Shown here: piece by piece, positions 1-7,506 of the stretch
How the letters are laid out: each line of letters starts with the position of its first letter
How positions within the stretch are numbered: position 1 is the first letter of the stretch
The notes under the pieces: generated by a model
What the model saw: only the letters and a program-made list of their open reading frames with translations
What the model was told of the DNA's origin: nothing
Database searches by the model: none
Translations under genes and position numbers: made by a program
From: an uncultured Bacteroides sp.
GTDB taxonomy: Bacteria; Bacteroidota; Bacteroidia; Bacteroidales; Bacteroidaceae
DNA: 7,581 nucleotides
Direction: 5' to 3'
Assembly (NCBI GenBank): GCA_900542985.1
Contig: UQPQ01000066.1
Location: 1-7,581 of the forward strand

Positions 1-50
1 TCATAAATCTACCCTTAATCGTGTATTGGATGATAGTTGCGGATTTTAGG
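1..50 (+). repeat. Left copy of a perfect 50-base inverted repeat
   Basis: Bases 1-50 are identical to the reverse complement of 7529-7578, with no mismatch. The inner boundary is sharp: after the shared GGATTTTAGG the left side continues TTTAAAAAG, while the right copy (read on the - strand) continues AACAATTTA. The outer boundary is cut by the window edge, so 50 bases is a minimum length. The copy lies inside the reading frame that ends at 146. Confidence 0.95.
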
Positions 51-146
51 TTTAAAAAGTTTAAGAAAGAATATCCAAAGATAGATATTCTCTCTCAAAC
101 TTTTGTGCAATTAGATACGATGGAAGAAGTATTATTAGTCAATTAA
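1..146 (+). CDS. C-terminal fragment of an unrecognised protein (5' end outside the window)
   Basis: An open frame enters from the left edge (frame beginning at base 3) and stops at TAA 144-146, giving 47 visible residues. They begin with a hydrophobic stretch (INLPLIVYWMIVADFR) and continue with a lysine-rich segment (FKKFKKEYPK) and an acidic, aliphatic tail ending in EEVLLVN. This composition looks like a real protein end rather than chance translation, but I do not recognise the family. The tail of a transposase or of a membrane-associated protein are both possible, and neither is shown. The first 16 codons lie within the 50-base repeat that recurs inverted at 7529-7578, so the recombinable or duplicated sequence is coding here. 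The frame converges on the GH2 gene, and the hairpin at 330-375 lies between them. Confidence 0.45.
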   Translation, partial: INLPLIVYWMIVADFRFKKFKKEYPKIDILSQTFVQLDTMEEVLLVN

Positions 147-329
147 CCTTAATTTTAGTTTCTGTGTTGTTTCTTTTGCTCATGATATCAAATGAATAGT
201 CTATTATTCTTTCATTATCTAATTCGTATATATAATGTAAGTTTTTGCAAGTGACTGCTTGATATTCCTGTTAATAAATGTTATTTGTAATGGCAGGGCG
301 AAATTTATTCTTGAGAAGTTTTGAAAATA

Positions 330-375
330 AATGGCCGGTTTCAGACAAATTGTTAGAGCTGAGAAACCGGCCATT
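330..375. terminator. Probable bidirectional intrinsic terminator between convergent frames
   Basis: A perfect 13-base-pair stem (330-342 with 363-375, core ATGGCCGGTTTC) encloses a 20-base loop. The flanks are A-rich on the left and T-rich on the right, so a transcript from either direction meets a stem followed by a U-rich stretch. The tract is better for the - strand, where TTTATTTTC follows the stem. The hairpin lies about 50 bases past the GH2 stop and about 180 bases past the stop of the left frame. The rest of 147-425 is A/T-rich, and I see no gene in it. Confidence 0.75.
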
Positions 376-425
376 ATTTCCTGTAGAAAGGAAGTTGATA
401 AGATTAATATTATTGTTTTTCCTTT

Positions 426-3203
426 TTAATAAAGTTGTTGTAAATCCTCTGTTTTTATTTCTTGTACAGGATGGAATTGCTCACTGCTCATATAGGCCTT
501 CAGGCTATTAAGCAGCTGACGTGCAGCCGGACGCTCATCCATTTTCTGCCAGAAGTCTATACCGGATAGCACAAGTTTTCCTTTACCTACCTTGAATTCG
601 GTTATCAGTCCCAGTGAGCGGTTTGTAAACCAATCATCGATGACACGTACAATCGGTTGAGCCCCTTTGGCAAGCTTATCCATTTCGATGGCATTGGAGT
701 AAGACATTGCATCCCACCACTGGTAATCGCTGTAGTAATTTGTAGGAAACTGTGAAAGCGCCGGATGATGTGGGTTACATAAAATACCTAACGTATGAGG
801 CGCTTGTCCCAATGTCCAGGCTGTATTCCAGAATATGCTGGAGAATCCTATTTGAATGTCTCCTCCCATATCAGCACGCAGTTTGCCTTTAGGCAATGAT
901 AAAAGTACTTTGCCTCCTTTTTCCAATACTTCTTTTGCCTTGTTGTCTAAGCTGTTTGTTACTAAGATGTCATTGTCTGCATACTGGTTTCGGGGAGTAG
1001 AGGGATATACCCAAATGTGCCATTCGTTTTCAAAATCATTCACATATACCTTTAGAGACAATTGTTTGGGCTCTGTAATTCCTGACAGAGGGAAGTTTAT
1101 ATTGCCTAATGGAATATTGTTTCCTATAGAAATCTGATTTGCATTCCATTGTCCTTTACCTATTGTTTTTCCATCGTCTGTGGATAGTATCCATCCTAAT
1201 TTTGGATTTGATAACTGCTTATCGCCAAAATGAGCCACTTCGACGGAAGCAGTCAGGCTTTCATTGTTCGTATAAATCAGTTTGGGCAATCGTGCAAGAG
1301 GCACAGTGGTATTGCAGAATTGACGGTATTCTTCGGGAGAAATATATCCTTTTTCTTCTCCGAAAACATTCAGAACTCCTACCAGTGCAGTACCTTGTCC
1401 AGGGAAATCGTACAATCCTAAGAGCTGGAATCCTCCAAAATCGGGTGTGCGAAGAGCAGCTTCGATGTCTGCTTTGTAGCAAAGAGCCTGTAATTTACCC
1501 GAAGCCAATAGAAAACTGTCAGCCAAATGAATCATTCCGTTCTTTTTCAGATCATCACGGAATATTTCAAAGTTATGAGCCTTCATCAGTCCGGTATATT
1601 TGCTTATTTCCTTGAAATCGGGGTAGACACACCATTGTCCTATTTCGTGGCTGATTACAGGCTGGTTGAACTGTTGTACGTAATTGCTCCAATCGTAGTT
1701 GGTACGGGGAGCTTCGGCATTGATAATACTTGTAAGTCCTTGTCCCCATCCTTGTATACGTGGAGTAGGGTCGTTTAAGAAATCGTTTATCGGTAAATTA
1801 GGCCAGCCTGCAGCAGTAGAATACAAACGGCGTGTATCTTTTTCTTTCCAATGAGTCACAAAATCTGCCAGATAGGGAGTGCTTTTTTCTCCAGACGGTT
1901 CGTTTCCGTATAACATCATACAGAAAGAGGGGTGGTTTCCGTATTCACGTACCATACGTTCGCTTTCATCCCGTATGAACTGATCCAAAGAAGTTCCGTC
2001 GCCTATTGTTATTCCCTGATTAGCCCATGAAGAACATTCTATTTGCAGATAGAATCCCATTTCGTCGGCTACTTGAAAGGCTATTTCCGGCGGACACCAG
2101 GAGTGGAATCGTACATGATTCAAACCATGGTTCCGACAATTGGTAAACATTTTCACCCAATACTCTTTGTCCATGGAGGGATAACCTGTAAGGGGGAAAG
2201 CGGCACAGTCGAGCATGCCACGGAAAAATACTTTCCGTCCGTTTATCAGAATATGATTTTGGACAACTTCCAGTTTGCGCATACCAAATTGTTCCGAACA
2301 GTGGCTCAGTTCTTTTCCGTCTGTTCCGGAAAGATGCACATTCAGTTGGTATAAATGGGGGTGGAATTCGTCCCAAAGCAAAATACTGTCTCCCATTTCT
2401 ATTTCTGCATATACGGGAGATGTTCCTGTAGGAAGAGTTTGGCTCTTTTCGAATGCTCGTCCGCCTACTTCCATTTTAAATGTAACTTCTTGTGCTGTGC
2501 TGGTAGAATTGAGAGCTTCCAGTTCCACCTTTACCTTCTTATGGTCTATGTCGGGGAAAATATCCAAATGGTTTATCCGTATTTGTGGCAGTGCTTCCAA
2601 TGCAATTTTTCCAATCACCCCATTCCAGTTGCCTTGAGTATGATCGGTAACACTATGAGAGTTGATACCCGGATTTACGGTCTTTAAGCTATTGTCTACT
2701 TTGAGCAAAAGTTCATGTTTGCCGGGAGTAAGCCATTGGGTGAGCAAATAACGATGTGGGGTACCTAAGCTGTGGCCACTTCCTGCATAGCTTCCGTCTA
2801 TCCACAGTTCTGTATCCCAGTGACAACGCTCAAGTGTAAGCATGACATCGTATTTATCCCAGTTTTGTGGTATTTCTACCGTTTTTTTGTACCAGGCTTC
2901 TCCCCGGAAATATTTTTCAGGTTGCAACCAAAAAGGAACTTTGAAATTTTCGGTTGTACGGTATTCTGCATATTTGTCGGCAAAGAAAAAAGACGAATCG
3001 ACAATGGTGCCGGTCCATGGAGTAGACATTGAAATATCCTCTCCCAGACGATTGGAAGTAACACTTCCCGGCAGGATAAGTGACTGGTTCCATTGTGATG
3101 TGTCTGTAGTAAACTCCCACGTACCGCTTAAATCTATCTGCTGTATAGAGGGCTTGCACGAAAAACAGCAAATGCAGCTTAATAGAACGAATAAATTTTT
3201 CAT
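426..3203 (-). CDS. Glycoside hydrolase family 2 lipoprotein (exo-beta-glycosidase, substrate unknown)
   Basis: The product is 925 residues from the ATG at 3201-3203. An in-frame TTG at 3231-3233 would add ten residues, but the ATG places a signal peptide right at the N-terminus (MKNLFVLLSCICCFSC), with Cys16 as the likely lipid-modified residue. Cys10 is an alternative. The domain order fits GH2: a sugar-binding beta-sandwich (about 20-200), an Ig-like domain (about 205-310) and a TIM barrel (about 315-610). Within the barrel, Glu435 in LYGNEP is the expected acid/base and Glu520 in SHEIGQW the expected nucleophile. A further beta-rich region (about 640-735) and an alpha/beta C-terminal region (about 740-895), which looks like a flavodoxin/glutamine-amidotransferase-like fold, follow. 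GH2 enzymes remove terminal beta-linked sugars with retention of configuration. Beta-galactosidase, beta-glucuronidase or a related activity cannot be told apart here. The location is probably periplasmic or membrane-anchored. No SusC/SusD pair is adjacent. The family call is firm and the specificity is open. Confidence 0.93.
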   Translation of the reverse strand: MKNLFVLLSCICCFSCKPSIQQIDLSGTWEFTTDTSQWNQSLILPGSVTSNRLGEDISMSTPWTGTIVDSSFFFADKYAEYRTTENFKVPFWLQPEKYFRGEAWYKKTVEIPQNWDKYDVMLTLERCHWDTELWIDGSYAGSGHSLGTPHRYLLTQWLTPGKHELLLKVDNSLKTVNPGINSHSVTDHTQGNWNGVIGKIALEALPQIRINHLDIFPDIDHKKVKVELEALNSTSTAQEVTFKMEVGGRAFEKSQTLPTGTSPVYAEIEMGDSILLWDEFHPHLYQLNVHLSGTDGKELSHCSEQFGMRKLEVVQNHILINGRKVFFRGMLDCAAFPLTGYPSMDKEYWVKMFTNCRNHGLNHVRFHSWCPPEIAFQVADEMGFYLQIECSSWANQGITIGDGTSLDQFIRDESERMVREYGNHPSFCMMLYGNEPSGEKSTPYLADFVTHWKEKDTRRLYSTAAGWPNLPINDFLNDPTPRIQGWGQGLTSIINAEAPRTNYDWSNYVQQFNQPVISHEIGQWCVYPDFKEISKYTGLMKAHNFEIFRDDLKKNGMIHLADSFLLASGKLQALCYKADIEAALRTPDFGGFQLLGLYDFPGQGTALVGVLNVFGEEKGYISPEEYRQFCNTTVPLARLPKLIYTNNESLTASVEVAHFGDKQLSNPKLGWILSTDDGKTIGKGQWNANQISIGNNIPLGNINFPLSGITEPKQLSLKVYVNDFENEWHIWVYPSTPRNQYADNDILVTNSLDNKAKEVLEKGGKVLLSLPKGKLRADMGGDIQIGFSSIFWNTAWTLGQAPHTLGILCNPHHPALSQFPTNYYSDYQWWDAMSYSNAIEMDKLAKGAQPIVRVIDDWFTNRSLGLITEFKVGKGKLVLSGIDFWQKMDERPAARQLLNSLKAYMSSEQFHPVQEIKTEDLQQLY

Positions 3204-3282
3204 GATACTATAAATAAGATTCAAAATAAACAAATCGCTTATTATACATTTTCATGTAGTTAGATAATTAATTTTAACAGGA

Positions 3283-3290
3283 CAAAAGTA
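3283..3290 (-). promoter_or_regulatory. Candidate GH2 promoter -7 element
   Basis: On the - strand these bases read TACTTTTG, an exact match to the Bacteroidetes -7 consensus TAnnTTTG. A T-rich run, rather than a clear TTTG, lies where the -33 element would be. Transcription would start near 3275, giving a leader of roughly 70 bases before the ATG at 3203. The rest of 3204-3524, which separates the GH2 gene from the divergent NigD-like gene, is A/T-rich and holds no other gene I can support. Confidence 0.5.
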
Positions 3291-3496
3291 GGGAGTAAAA
3301 GAGATGTAAAAAATAGAATCTTTTCAGGAAAACATGGACAATCTTATTTTTTATATTACTTCTACTGTAATCTTGTAAGATAAAACTTTATGGCGCTGTT
3401 TATTTTATGTTGACCTCACGTTATCTTATTGATATTTAACATTTAAAAATGCAGGCTTTCTTGAGGGTTTTCATTTTCTAAGTGAAGAACAGAAGA

Positions 3497-3504
3497 TAAG
3501 TTTA
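3497..3504 (+). promoter_or_regulatory. Weak candidate -7 element before the NigD-like gene
   Basis: TAAGTTTA is one base off TAnnTTTG and is the only near match I found on the + strand in the divergent intergenic region. It would give a leader of only about 15 bases before the ATG at 3525, and no -33 element is evident. The real promoter may lie further upstream. Confidence 0.2.
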
Positions 3505-3524
3505 ACTCTTAAAAGAATAATGTG

Positions 3525-4277
3525 ATGAAAGTATATTCGCTATTGCAGAAAGGATTGATGGCCGTGCTGGTGGTGGCCGGAAGTATGGGAATACAGTCGT
3601 GTCAGGATGACGACGACAATAGATATTACGTCAGAGTGCCCAATGCACTTGTTACGGCAAAAACCGATGCCGACGAGACTTTTTTCCTGCAACTGGACGA
3701 GGAAACTACCTTGTTGCCTGTAAACATGGCTTCTTCTCCTTACGACGGAAAGGAAGTACGTGCGCTGGTAAATTATGAGGAGGTAGACCAGGCAAGCGGG
3801 AAATATACCAAGGCGGTGCAGATAAACTGGATAGACAGTATTCTGACCAAACCGATTGCTGCCGACTTGGGTGAGGAGAACGACGAGGTTTATGGTAACG
3901 ACCCGGTAGAAATAGTAAACGACTGGGTAACGATAGCAGAAGACGGTTATCTGACCTTGCGCTTCCGTACACGTTGGGGAAATTCTTCCCAGCCGCATTA
4001 TGTCAACTTGCTCCGTACCAATAATCCGGACAGTCAGTATGAAGTTGAGTTCAGACACAATGCCTACGGAGATACTTATGGGATGGTAGGTGATGCGCTG
4101 GTTGCCTTCAAACTGGACGGACTGCCCGATACGAACGGAGAAACCGTGAAACTGAAATTGAAATGGAACTCTTTCTCCGGAGAAAAATCTGCTGAATTTG
4201 ATTATTGTACCCGAAAAGAAGTGAATCCGAACCCCGAAGCACTGATTTCGATGAGAAGTACCTTTAAGGTAAAATAA
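3525..4277 (+). CDS. NigD-like surface lipoprotein
   Basis: The product is 250 residues from the ATG at 3525. A GTG directly before it (3522) is a possible but less likely start. The N-terminus is a lipoprotein signal (KGLMAVLVVAGSMGIQSC) with Cys26 followed at once by QDDDD. That matches the acidic lipoprotein export signal which sends Bacteroidetes lipoproteins to the outer leaflet of the outer membrane. The mature protein follows the NigD-like pattern: an N-terminal OB-like part (about 35-100, with FFLQLDEETTLLPVN and GKEVRALVNYEEVD) and a C-terminal beta-sandwich part (about 110-250, with NDWVTIAEDGYLTLRFRTRWG, VEFRHNAYGD and KSAEFDYCTRKE). The family is named after a gene of the Prevotella nigrescens nig locus. 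Members are common in Bacteroidales and their biochemical role is not known to me. The gene stands alone, divergent from the GH2 gene and convergent with topB. Any functional link with the GH2 enzyme is speculation. Confidence 0.9.
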   Translation: MKVYSLLQKGLMAVLVVAGSMGIQSCQDDDDNRYYVRVPNALVTAKTDADETFFLQLDEETTLLPVNMASSPYDGKEVRALVNYEEVDQASGKYTKAVQINWIDSILTKPIAADLGEENDEVYGNDPVEIVNDWVTIAEDGYLTLRFRTRWGNSSQPHYVNLLRTNNPDSQYEVEFRHNAYGDTYGMVGDALVAFKLDGLPDTNGETVKLKLKWNSFSGEKSAEFDYCTRKEVNPNPEALISMRSTFKVK

Positions 4278-4288
4278 CCTCGGATTGA

Positions 4289-4376
4289 CACGACTGATAG
4301 TGTGAGCTCACGGTATTAGTATCGTGAGCTCACGCTATTAATACCGTTGGCCTTCGATACTAATAGCGTAAATCCA
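4289..4376. repeat. Array of overlapping palindromes with a 22-base period
   Basis: Four degenerate 22-base units start at 4289, 4311, 4333 and 4355. Each of the last three opens with a near-palindromic 14-mer fitting roughly CGRTAYTARTAYCG, and the first unit is more divergent here. The first two units end in TGAGCTCA, the third in TTGGCCTT, and the fourth has lost symmetry. Neighbouring units can therefore pair as alternative hairpins centred near 4306, 4328 and 4350. The best is 4311-4346, 18 pairs around GAGCTC with one G-U pair and one mismatch. The array fills most of the gap between the convergent NigD-like and topB genes. No U-tract follows, so it is not a typical intrinsic terminator. 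Its function is unknown. Confidence 0.8.
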
Positions 4377-4400
4377 CATTTCAGGATTGATTTGTGTTGA

Positions 4401-6449
4401 TTACGCATCGAAGCTTTTTCGGAATGTGCATCCGTTTTTCCACTCCGAGCAGCCATAAGCCGTTTTCCCTTTCAGTATCGTACCTTTTCCACACAGCGGA
4501 CACACTGTACCTACAATGGCATCGCCTTCGGGGAGGGTAGGAGCTGTTTCGGCTTTTGTCTTTTTGGCAGTAGAGCGGGTACGTTTCGGTTTAGGCTCTT
4601 CGCCGCTGCTTTCCTTTTTCCGGCTGCTTGTCTTTTTGGGAGCCTCTTTCGGTTCCTCCGGCATCACTGTAATCCGCCGGTTGGTATTGTCGCTCAATAC
4701 ACTATTTACTATCTCCGTCACCATCTGTTTCAGTTCGGCCAGGAATGTACCGGCATCGTAGCTGCGTCGTTCTATTTCGCGCAGTTTCTTTTCCCAAAGA
4801 CCGGTCAGCTCTGCCGATTTCAGCAACTCTTCGTGAATCAGCTGAATCAGTTCTACTCCGGTAGGTGTGGCTACCAGATTCTTCCGTTCCTTCCGTATGT
4901 AGTGTCGCTTGAACAAGGTTTCGATGATGGCAGCACGTGTAGAAGGACGTCCGATACCGTTTTCCTTCAGTGCATCACGCAGTTCGTCATTGTCTACCAG
5001 TTTTCCGGCTGTTTCCATGGCTCTCAGCAGAGTAGCTTCGGTATAAGGTTTGGGTGGCTGAGTCCATTTCTCGTTTAAATCGGGGACGTGCGGACCACTT
5101 TCGCCTACTGTAAACAGCGGCAATACGCGTTCTTCGTCTCCTTCTTTCGGCTCTTCCTGCTGTTCCTTGTTGAAAATCACACGCCATCCCGGTTCTACAA
5201 TCTGCTTTCCCGTTACCTTAAACTCCACCTTTTCCACTTCTCCCAGTACGGTGGTCGTAGAAAATTTACAGTCGGGATAAAACACCGCAATAAAACGGCG
5301 TGCAATGAGGTCGAACACCCGTTTTTCCATATCGGTCAACCCTTGAGGCTGCACACCGGTAGGAATGATGGCATGGTGGTCGGTTACCTTCGAATTGTCG
5401 AATACCTTCTTCGATTTCAACAGTTTTTTCCCTGCAAGCGGTGTGGTATATGCTGCATAATCCTTCAGTCCTGCCAGAATATTCGGACACTTGGGATAGA
5501 TGTCGTCGCTGAGGAAGGTAGTATCTACGCGCGGGTAGGTAGCCACTTTCTTCTCGTAGAGCGACTGGATAAGTTGCAGCGTCATGTCGGCCGAATAACT
5601 GAATTTCTTGTTGCATTCTACCTGAAGCGAAGTCAGGTCGAACAGACGCGGAGGTGTTTCCGTACCTTTCTTTGCCGATACATCCGTTACGGTAAAGTCG
5701 GAGTGGCGTACGGTTTCCAGAAACTTTTCTCCCTCTTCTTTCGAGGTAAACTTACCTTTGGTCGCACTGAACGTGGTTTCACGATATACCGTTTTCAGTT
5801 CCCAGTAAGGTTCGGGTTTGAAATTTTCTATTTCCTGCTGACGTTTCACAATCAGTGCCAGTGTAGGAGTCTGCACACGTCCGATAGACAGAACCTGCTT
5901 GTTCTGTCCGTATTTCAGTGTATACAGGCGGGTGGCGTTCATTCCCAGCGTCCAGTCGCCGATGGCACGGCTCAGTCCGGCTTCGTACAGCGGCTGAAAT
6001 TCAGCCTGATCCTTCAGGTTGGCAAACCCTTCCCGGATTGCCTCTTCCGTCAGCGAAGAAATCCACAGGCGCTTGACGGGGCACTTGGCTCCCGCTTTCT
6101 GCATCACCCAGCGTTGTATCAGCTCTCCCTCTTGTCCGGCATCCCCGCAGTTGATGATTTCATCTGCATGCTGCATCAGTCCTTCGATGATGCGGAACTG
6201 TTTTTCGATACCTGGATCATTAATCAGTTTGATGCCGAAACGTGGCGGAATCATAGGCAGACTTCCCAGGCTCCACGACTTCCATGAAGGGGTATATTCG
6301 TGGGGCTCTTTCAGTGTACACAGATGGCCGAATGTCCAGGTCACCTGGTATCCGTTTCCTTCTATGTATCCTTCTTTCCGGTTTCTGGCGCCGAGCACTT
6401 CGGCGATATCGCGTGCCACACTGGGCTTTTCGGCTATGCAAACTATCAT
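4401..6449 (-). CDS. topB: DNA topoisomerase III (type IA)
   Basis: This complete 682-residue type IA topoisomerase starts at the ATG at 6449, placing MIVCIAEKPS of the TOPRIM domain at the very N-terminus. Such enzymes cut one DNA strand through a tyrosyl 5'-phosphate link, pass another strand and reseal, and so resolve replication and recombination intermediates. Visible motifs are Glu7 (AEKPS), the acidic TOPRIM loop at 102-109 (GDAGQEGE, Asp103), SIGRVQTPTLAL (188-199), the active-site Tyr305 in TYPRVDT, DHHAIIPTG (357-365) and GIGRPSTRAA (498-507). A lysine-rich linker (about 598-635) leads to a C-terminal zinc ribbon with Cys650, Cys653, Cys667 and Cys674. The TOPRIM loop has Gly105 where many family members have the second Asp of Asp-x-Asp. 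From memory this variant is shared by chromosomal Bacteroidales enzymes, so I do not read it as a defect. The gene lies downstream of pyrH in the same orientation, but a probable terminator separates them. Confidence 0.97.
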   Translation of the reverse strand: MIVCIAEKPSVARDIAEVLGARNRKEGYIEGNGYQVTWTFGHLCTLKEPHEYTPSWKSWSLGSLPMIPPRFGIKLINDPGIEKQFRIIEGLMQHADEIINCGDAGQEGELIQRWVMQKAGAKCPVKRLWISSLTEEAIREGFANLKDQAEFQPLYEAGLSRAIGDWTLGMNATRLYTLKYGQNKQVLSIGRVQTPTLALIVKRQQEIENFKPEPYWELKTVYRETTFSATKGKFTSKEEGEKFLETVRHSDFTVTDVSAKKGTETPPRLFDLTSLQVECNKKFSYSADMTLQLIQSLYEKKVATYPRVDTTFLSDDIYPKCPNILAGLKDYAAYTTPLAGKKLLKSKKVFDNSKVTDHHAIIPTGVQPQGLTDMEKRVFDLIARRFIAVFYPDCKFSTTTVLGEVEKVEFKVTGKQIVEPGWRVIFNKEQQEEPKEGDEERVLPLFTVGESGPHVPDLNEKWTQPPKPYTEATLLRAMETAGKLVDNDELRDALKENGIGRPSTRAAIIETLFKRHYIRKERKNLVATPTGVELIQLIHEELLKSAELTGLWEKKLREIERRSYDAGTFLAELKQMVTEIVNSVLSDNTNRRITVMPEEPKEAPKKTSSRKKESSGEEPKPKRTRSTAKKTKAETAPTLPEGDAIVGTVCPLCGKGTILKGKTAYGCSEWKNGCTFRKSFDA

Positions 6450-6508
6450 GTACGGGTTCTGATGTAATTAAGCAAGTTTAGAATGAGGGTAAAGTAATAA
6501 GAGAAAAG

Positions 6509-6554
6509 TAGGAGTTGAAGCATCACTGTAACAAAGTATCCGCTTTAACTCCTA
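6509..6554 (-). terminator. Probable intrinsic terminator of pyrH
   Basis: Bases 6509-6521 pair with 6542-6554 as a 13-base stem (TAGGAGTTGAAGC with GCTTTAACTCCTA, one G-U pair) around a 20-base loop. On the - strand the stem is followed by ACTTTTCTCTTATT, a U-rich tail. Two weaker dyads lie closer to the pyrH stop: AAGACA/TGTCTT at 6568-6582 and an A/T-only 8-base stem at 6579-6601. Together they make this gap a likely end point for pyrH transcripts. I found no convincing topB promoter here, so topB may depend partly on read-through. Confidence 0.65.
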
Positions 6555-6602
6555 TCTTGTATATTTTAAGACAAACTGTCTTTCTTTTTTCGGAAGAAAG
6601 AA

Positions 6603-7313
6603 TCAGTTATGTACCAGCGTACCGATGTTTTCGCCAGACATTACTTTCTTCAGGTTTCCTACTGTATCCATATCGAATACGATAATCGGCAGGTTGTTTT
6701 CCTTACACATGCAAGTTGCAGTCAGGTCCATTACTTTCAAGCCACGAGCCAGTACTTCATCGTAAGTGATTTCGTCGAATTTGGTAGCAGTCGGATCTTT
6801 TTCAGGGTCGGCAGTATAGATACCGTCTACGCGTGTACCTTTCAGCATAACGTCGGCTTCGATTTCGATACCGCGCAAAGAAGAACCTGTGTCGGTGGTA
6901 AAGAACGGATTTCCTGTACCGGCAGACATGATGACTACTTCACCGTTTTCCATGGCTTCGATGGCTTTCCATTTGGTATAGAATTCTCCGATAGGTTCCA
7001 TACGGATGGCAGTCAGCACACGTGCTTTTACACCGGCAGCTACCAGTGCAGAGCTCAGTCCCAAACTGTTGATTACTGTAGCCAGCATACCCATCTGGTC
7101 TCCTTTCACACGGTCGAAGCCTTTGCCGGCTCCACTCAGTCCGCGGAAAATGTTTCCTCCACCGATTACGATACCAATCTGTACTCCCATTTCGTGTATC
7201 TCTTTAATCTGCTGGGCATATTCTCCCAGACGTTTTTCATCGATACCGTATTTTTTCTCACCCATAAGGCTTTCGCCGCTGAGTTTTAACAGAATGCGTT
7301 TAAATCTTGCCAT
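6603..7313 (-). CDS. pyrH: UMP kinase
   Basis: The product is 236 residues, the normal length for bacterial UMP kinase of the amino-acid-kinase superfamily. It phosphorylates UMP to UDP with ATP, the step that supplies UTP and CTP in the cytosol. Visible motifs are the N-terminal KRILLKLSGESLMG (Lys10, phosphate binding), VIGGGNIFRG (49-58), GDQMGMLATVINSL (71-84, UMP contact), SAGTGNPFFTTDT (130-142), and DVMLKGTRVDGIYTADP (154-170) with MDLTAT (195-200) for nucleotide binding. The ATG at 7313 gives the canonical start MARFKRILLKLSGE. No Shine-Dalgarno is evident, and the leader is A-rich. The genes often found beside pyrH in bacteria (rpsB, tsf, frr) are absent on the downstream side and not visible upstream before the window ends. 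All key motifs are intact. Confidence 0.98.
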   Translation of the reverse strand: MARFKRILLKLSGESLMGEKKYGIDEKRLGEYAQQIKEIHEMGVQIGIVIGGGNIFRGLSGAGKGFDRVKGDQMGMLATVINSLGLSSALVAAGVKARVLTAIRMEPIGEFYTKWKAIEAMENGEVVIMSAGTGNPFFTTDTGSSLRGIEIEADVMLKGTRVDGIYTADPEKDPTATKFDEITYDEVLARGLKVMDLTATCMCKENNLPIIVFDMDTVGNLKKVMSGENIGTLVHN

Positions 7314-7381
7314 AAGAATTAAGTTTTAGTTATTGAGTTTGTAAGTAGAGGTTTCCATTCGGAGCGCTTCTTACTTGCAGG

Positions 7382-7389
7382 CAAAGGTA
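7382..7389 (-). promoter_or_regulatory. Candidate pyrH promoter -7 element
   Basis: On the - strand these bases read TACCTTTG, an exact TAnnTTTG match. No clear -33 element is seen about 20 bases upstream. Transcription would start near 7375, giving a leader of about 60 bases. The element sits inside an imperfect dyad at 7368-7393, TTCTTAC-TTGC facing GCAA-AG-GTAAGAA, which could be an operator or a coincidence. Confidence 0.5.
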
Positions 7390-7506
7390 AGAAATTTAGC
7401 AGTCTTTTCGGGGTACCGTGTAAAATAAAATTCGTTATTGAGGGATTCTTTTCCGGATTGTGACAATGGAATGTTACAAAGCAAACCATTTTATAAGGGC
7501 TGAAAA

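Noticed and set aside
278..511. 77-codon frame on the + strand across the terminator and the end of the GH2 gene
   Set aside because: It runs through the strong hairpin at 330-375 and antisense into the GH2 coding sequence. The protein has no recognisable features.
3361..3440. Short dyads such as ATCTT/AAGAT in the divergent intergenic region as operators
   Set aside because: The arms are five bases or less in very A/T-rich DNA, which is expected by chance.
4302..4333. Two GTGAGCTCAC repeats taken as a possible CRISPR-like array
   Set aside because: The period is only 22 bases, the intervening bases are themselves related repeats rather than unique spacers, and no cas gene is present.
5088..6287. 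399-codon open frame on the + strand
   Set aside because: It is fully antisense to topB, has the composition of a shadow frame, and shows no domain. topB is certain from its motifs.
6609..7289. 226-codon open frame on the + strand
   Set aside because: It is antisense to pyrH, which is certain from its motifs. The frame has no recognisable protein pattern.
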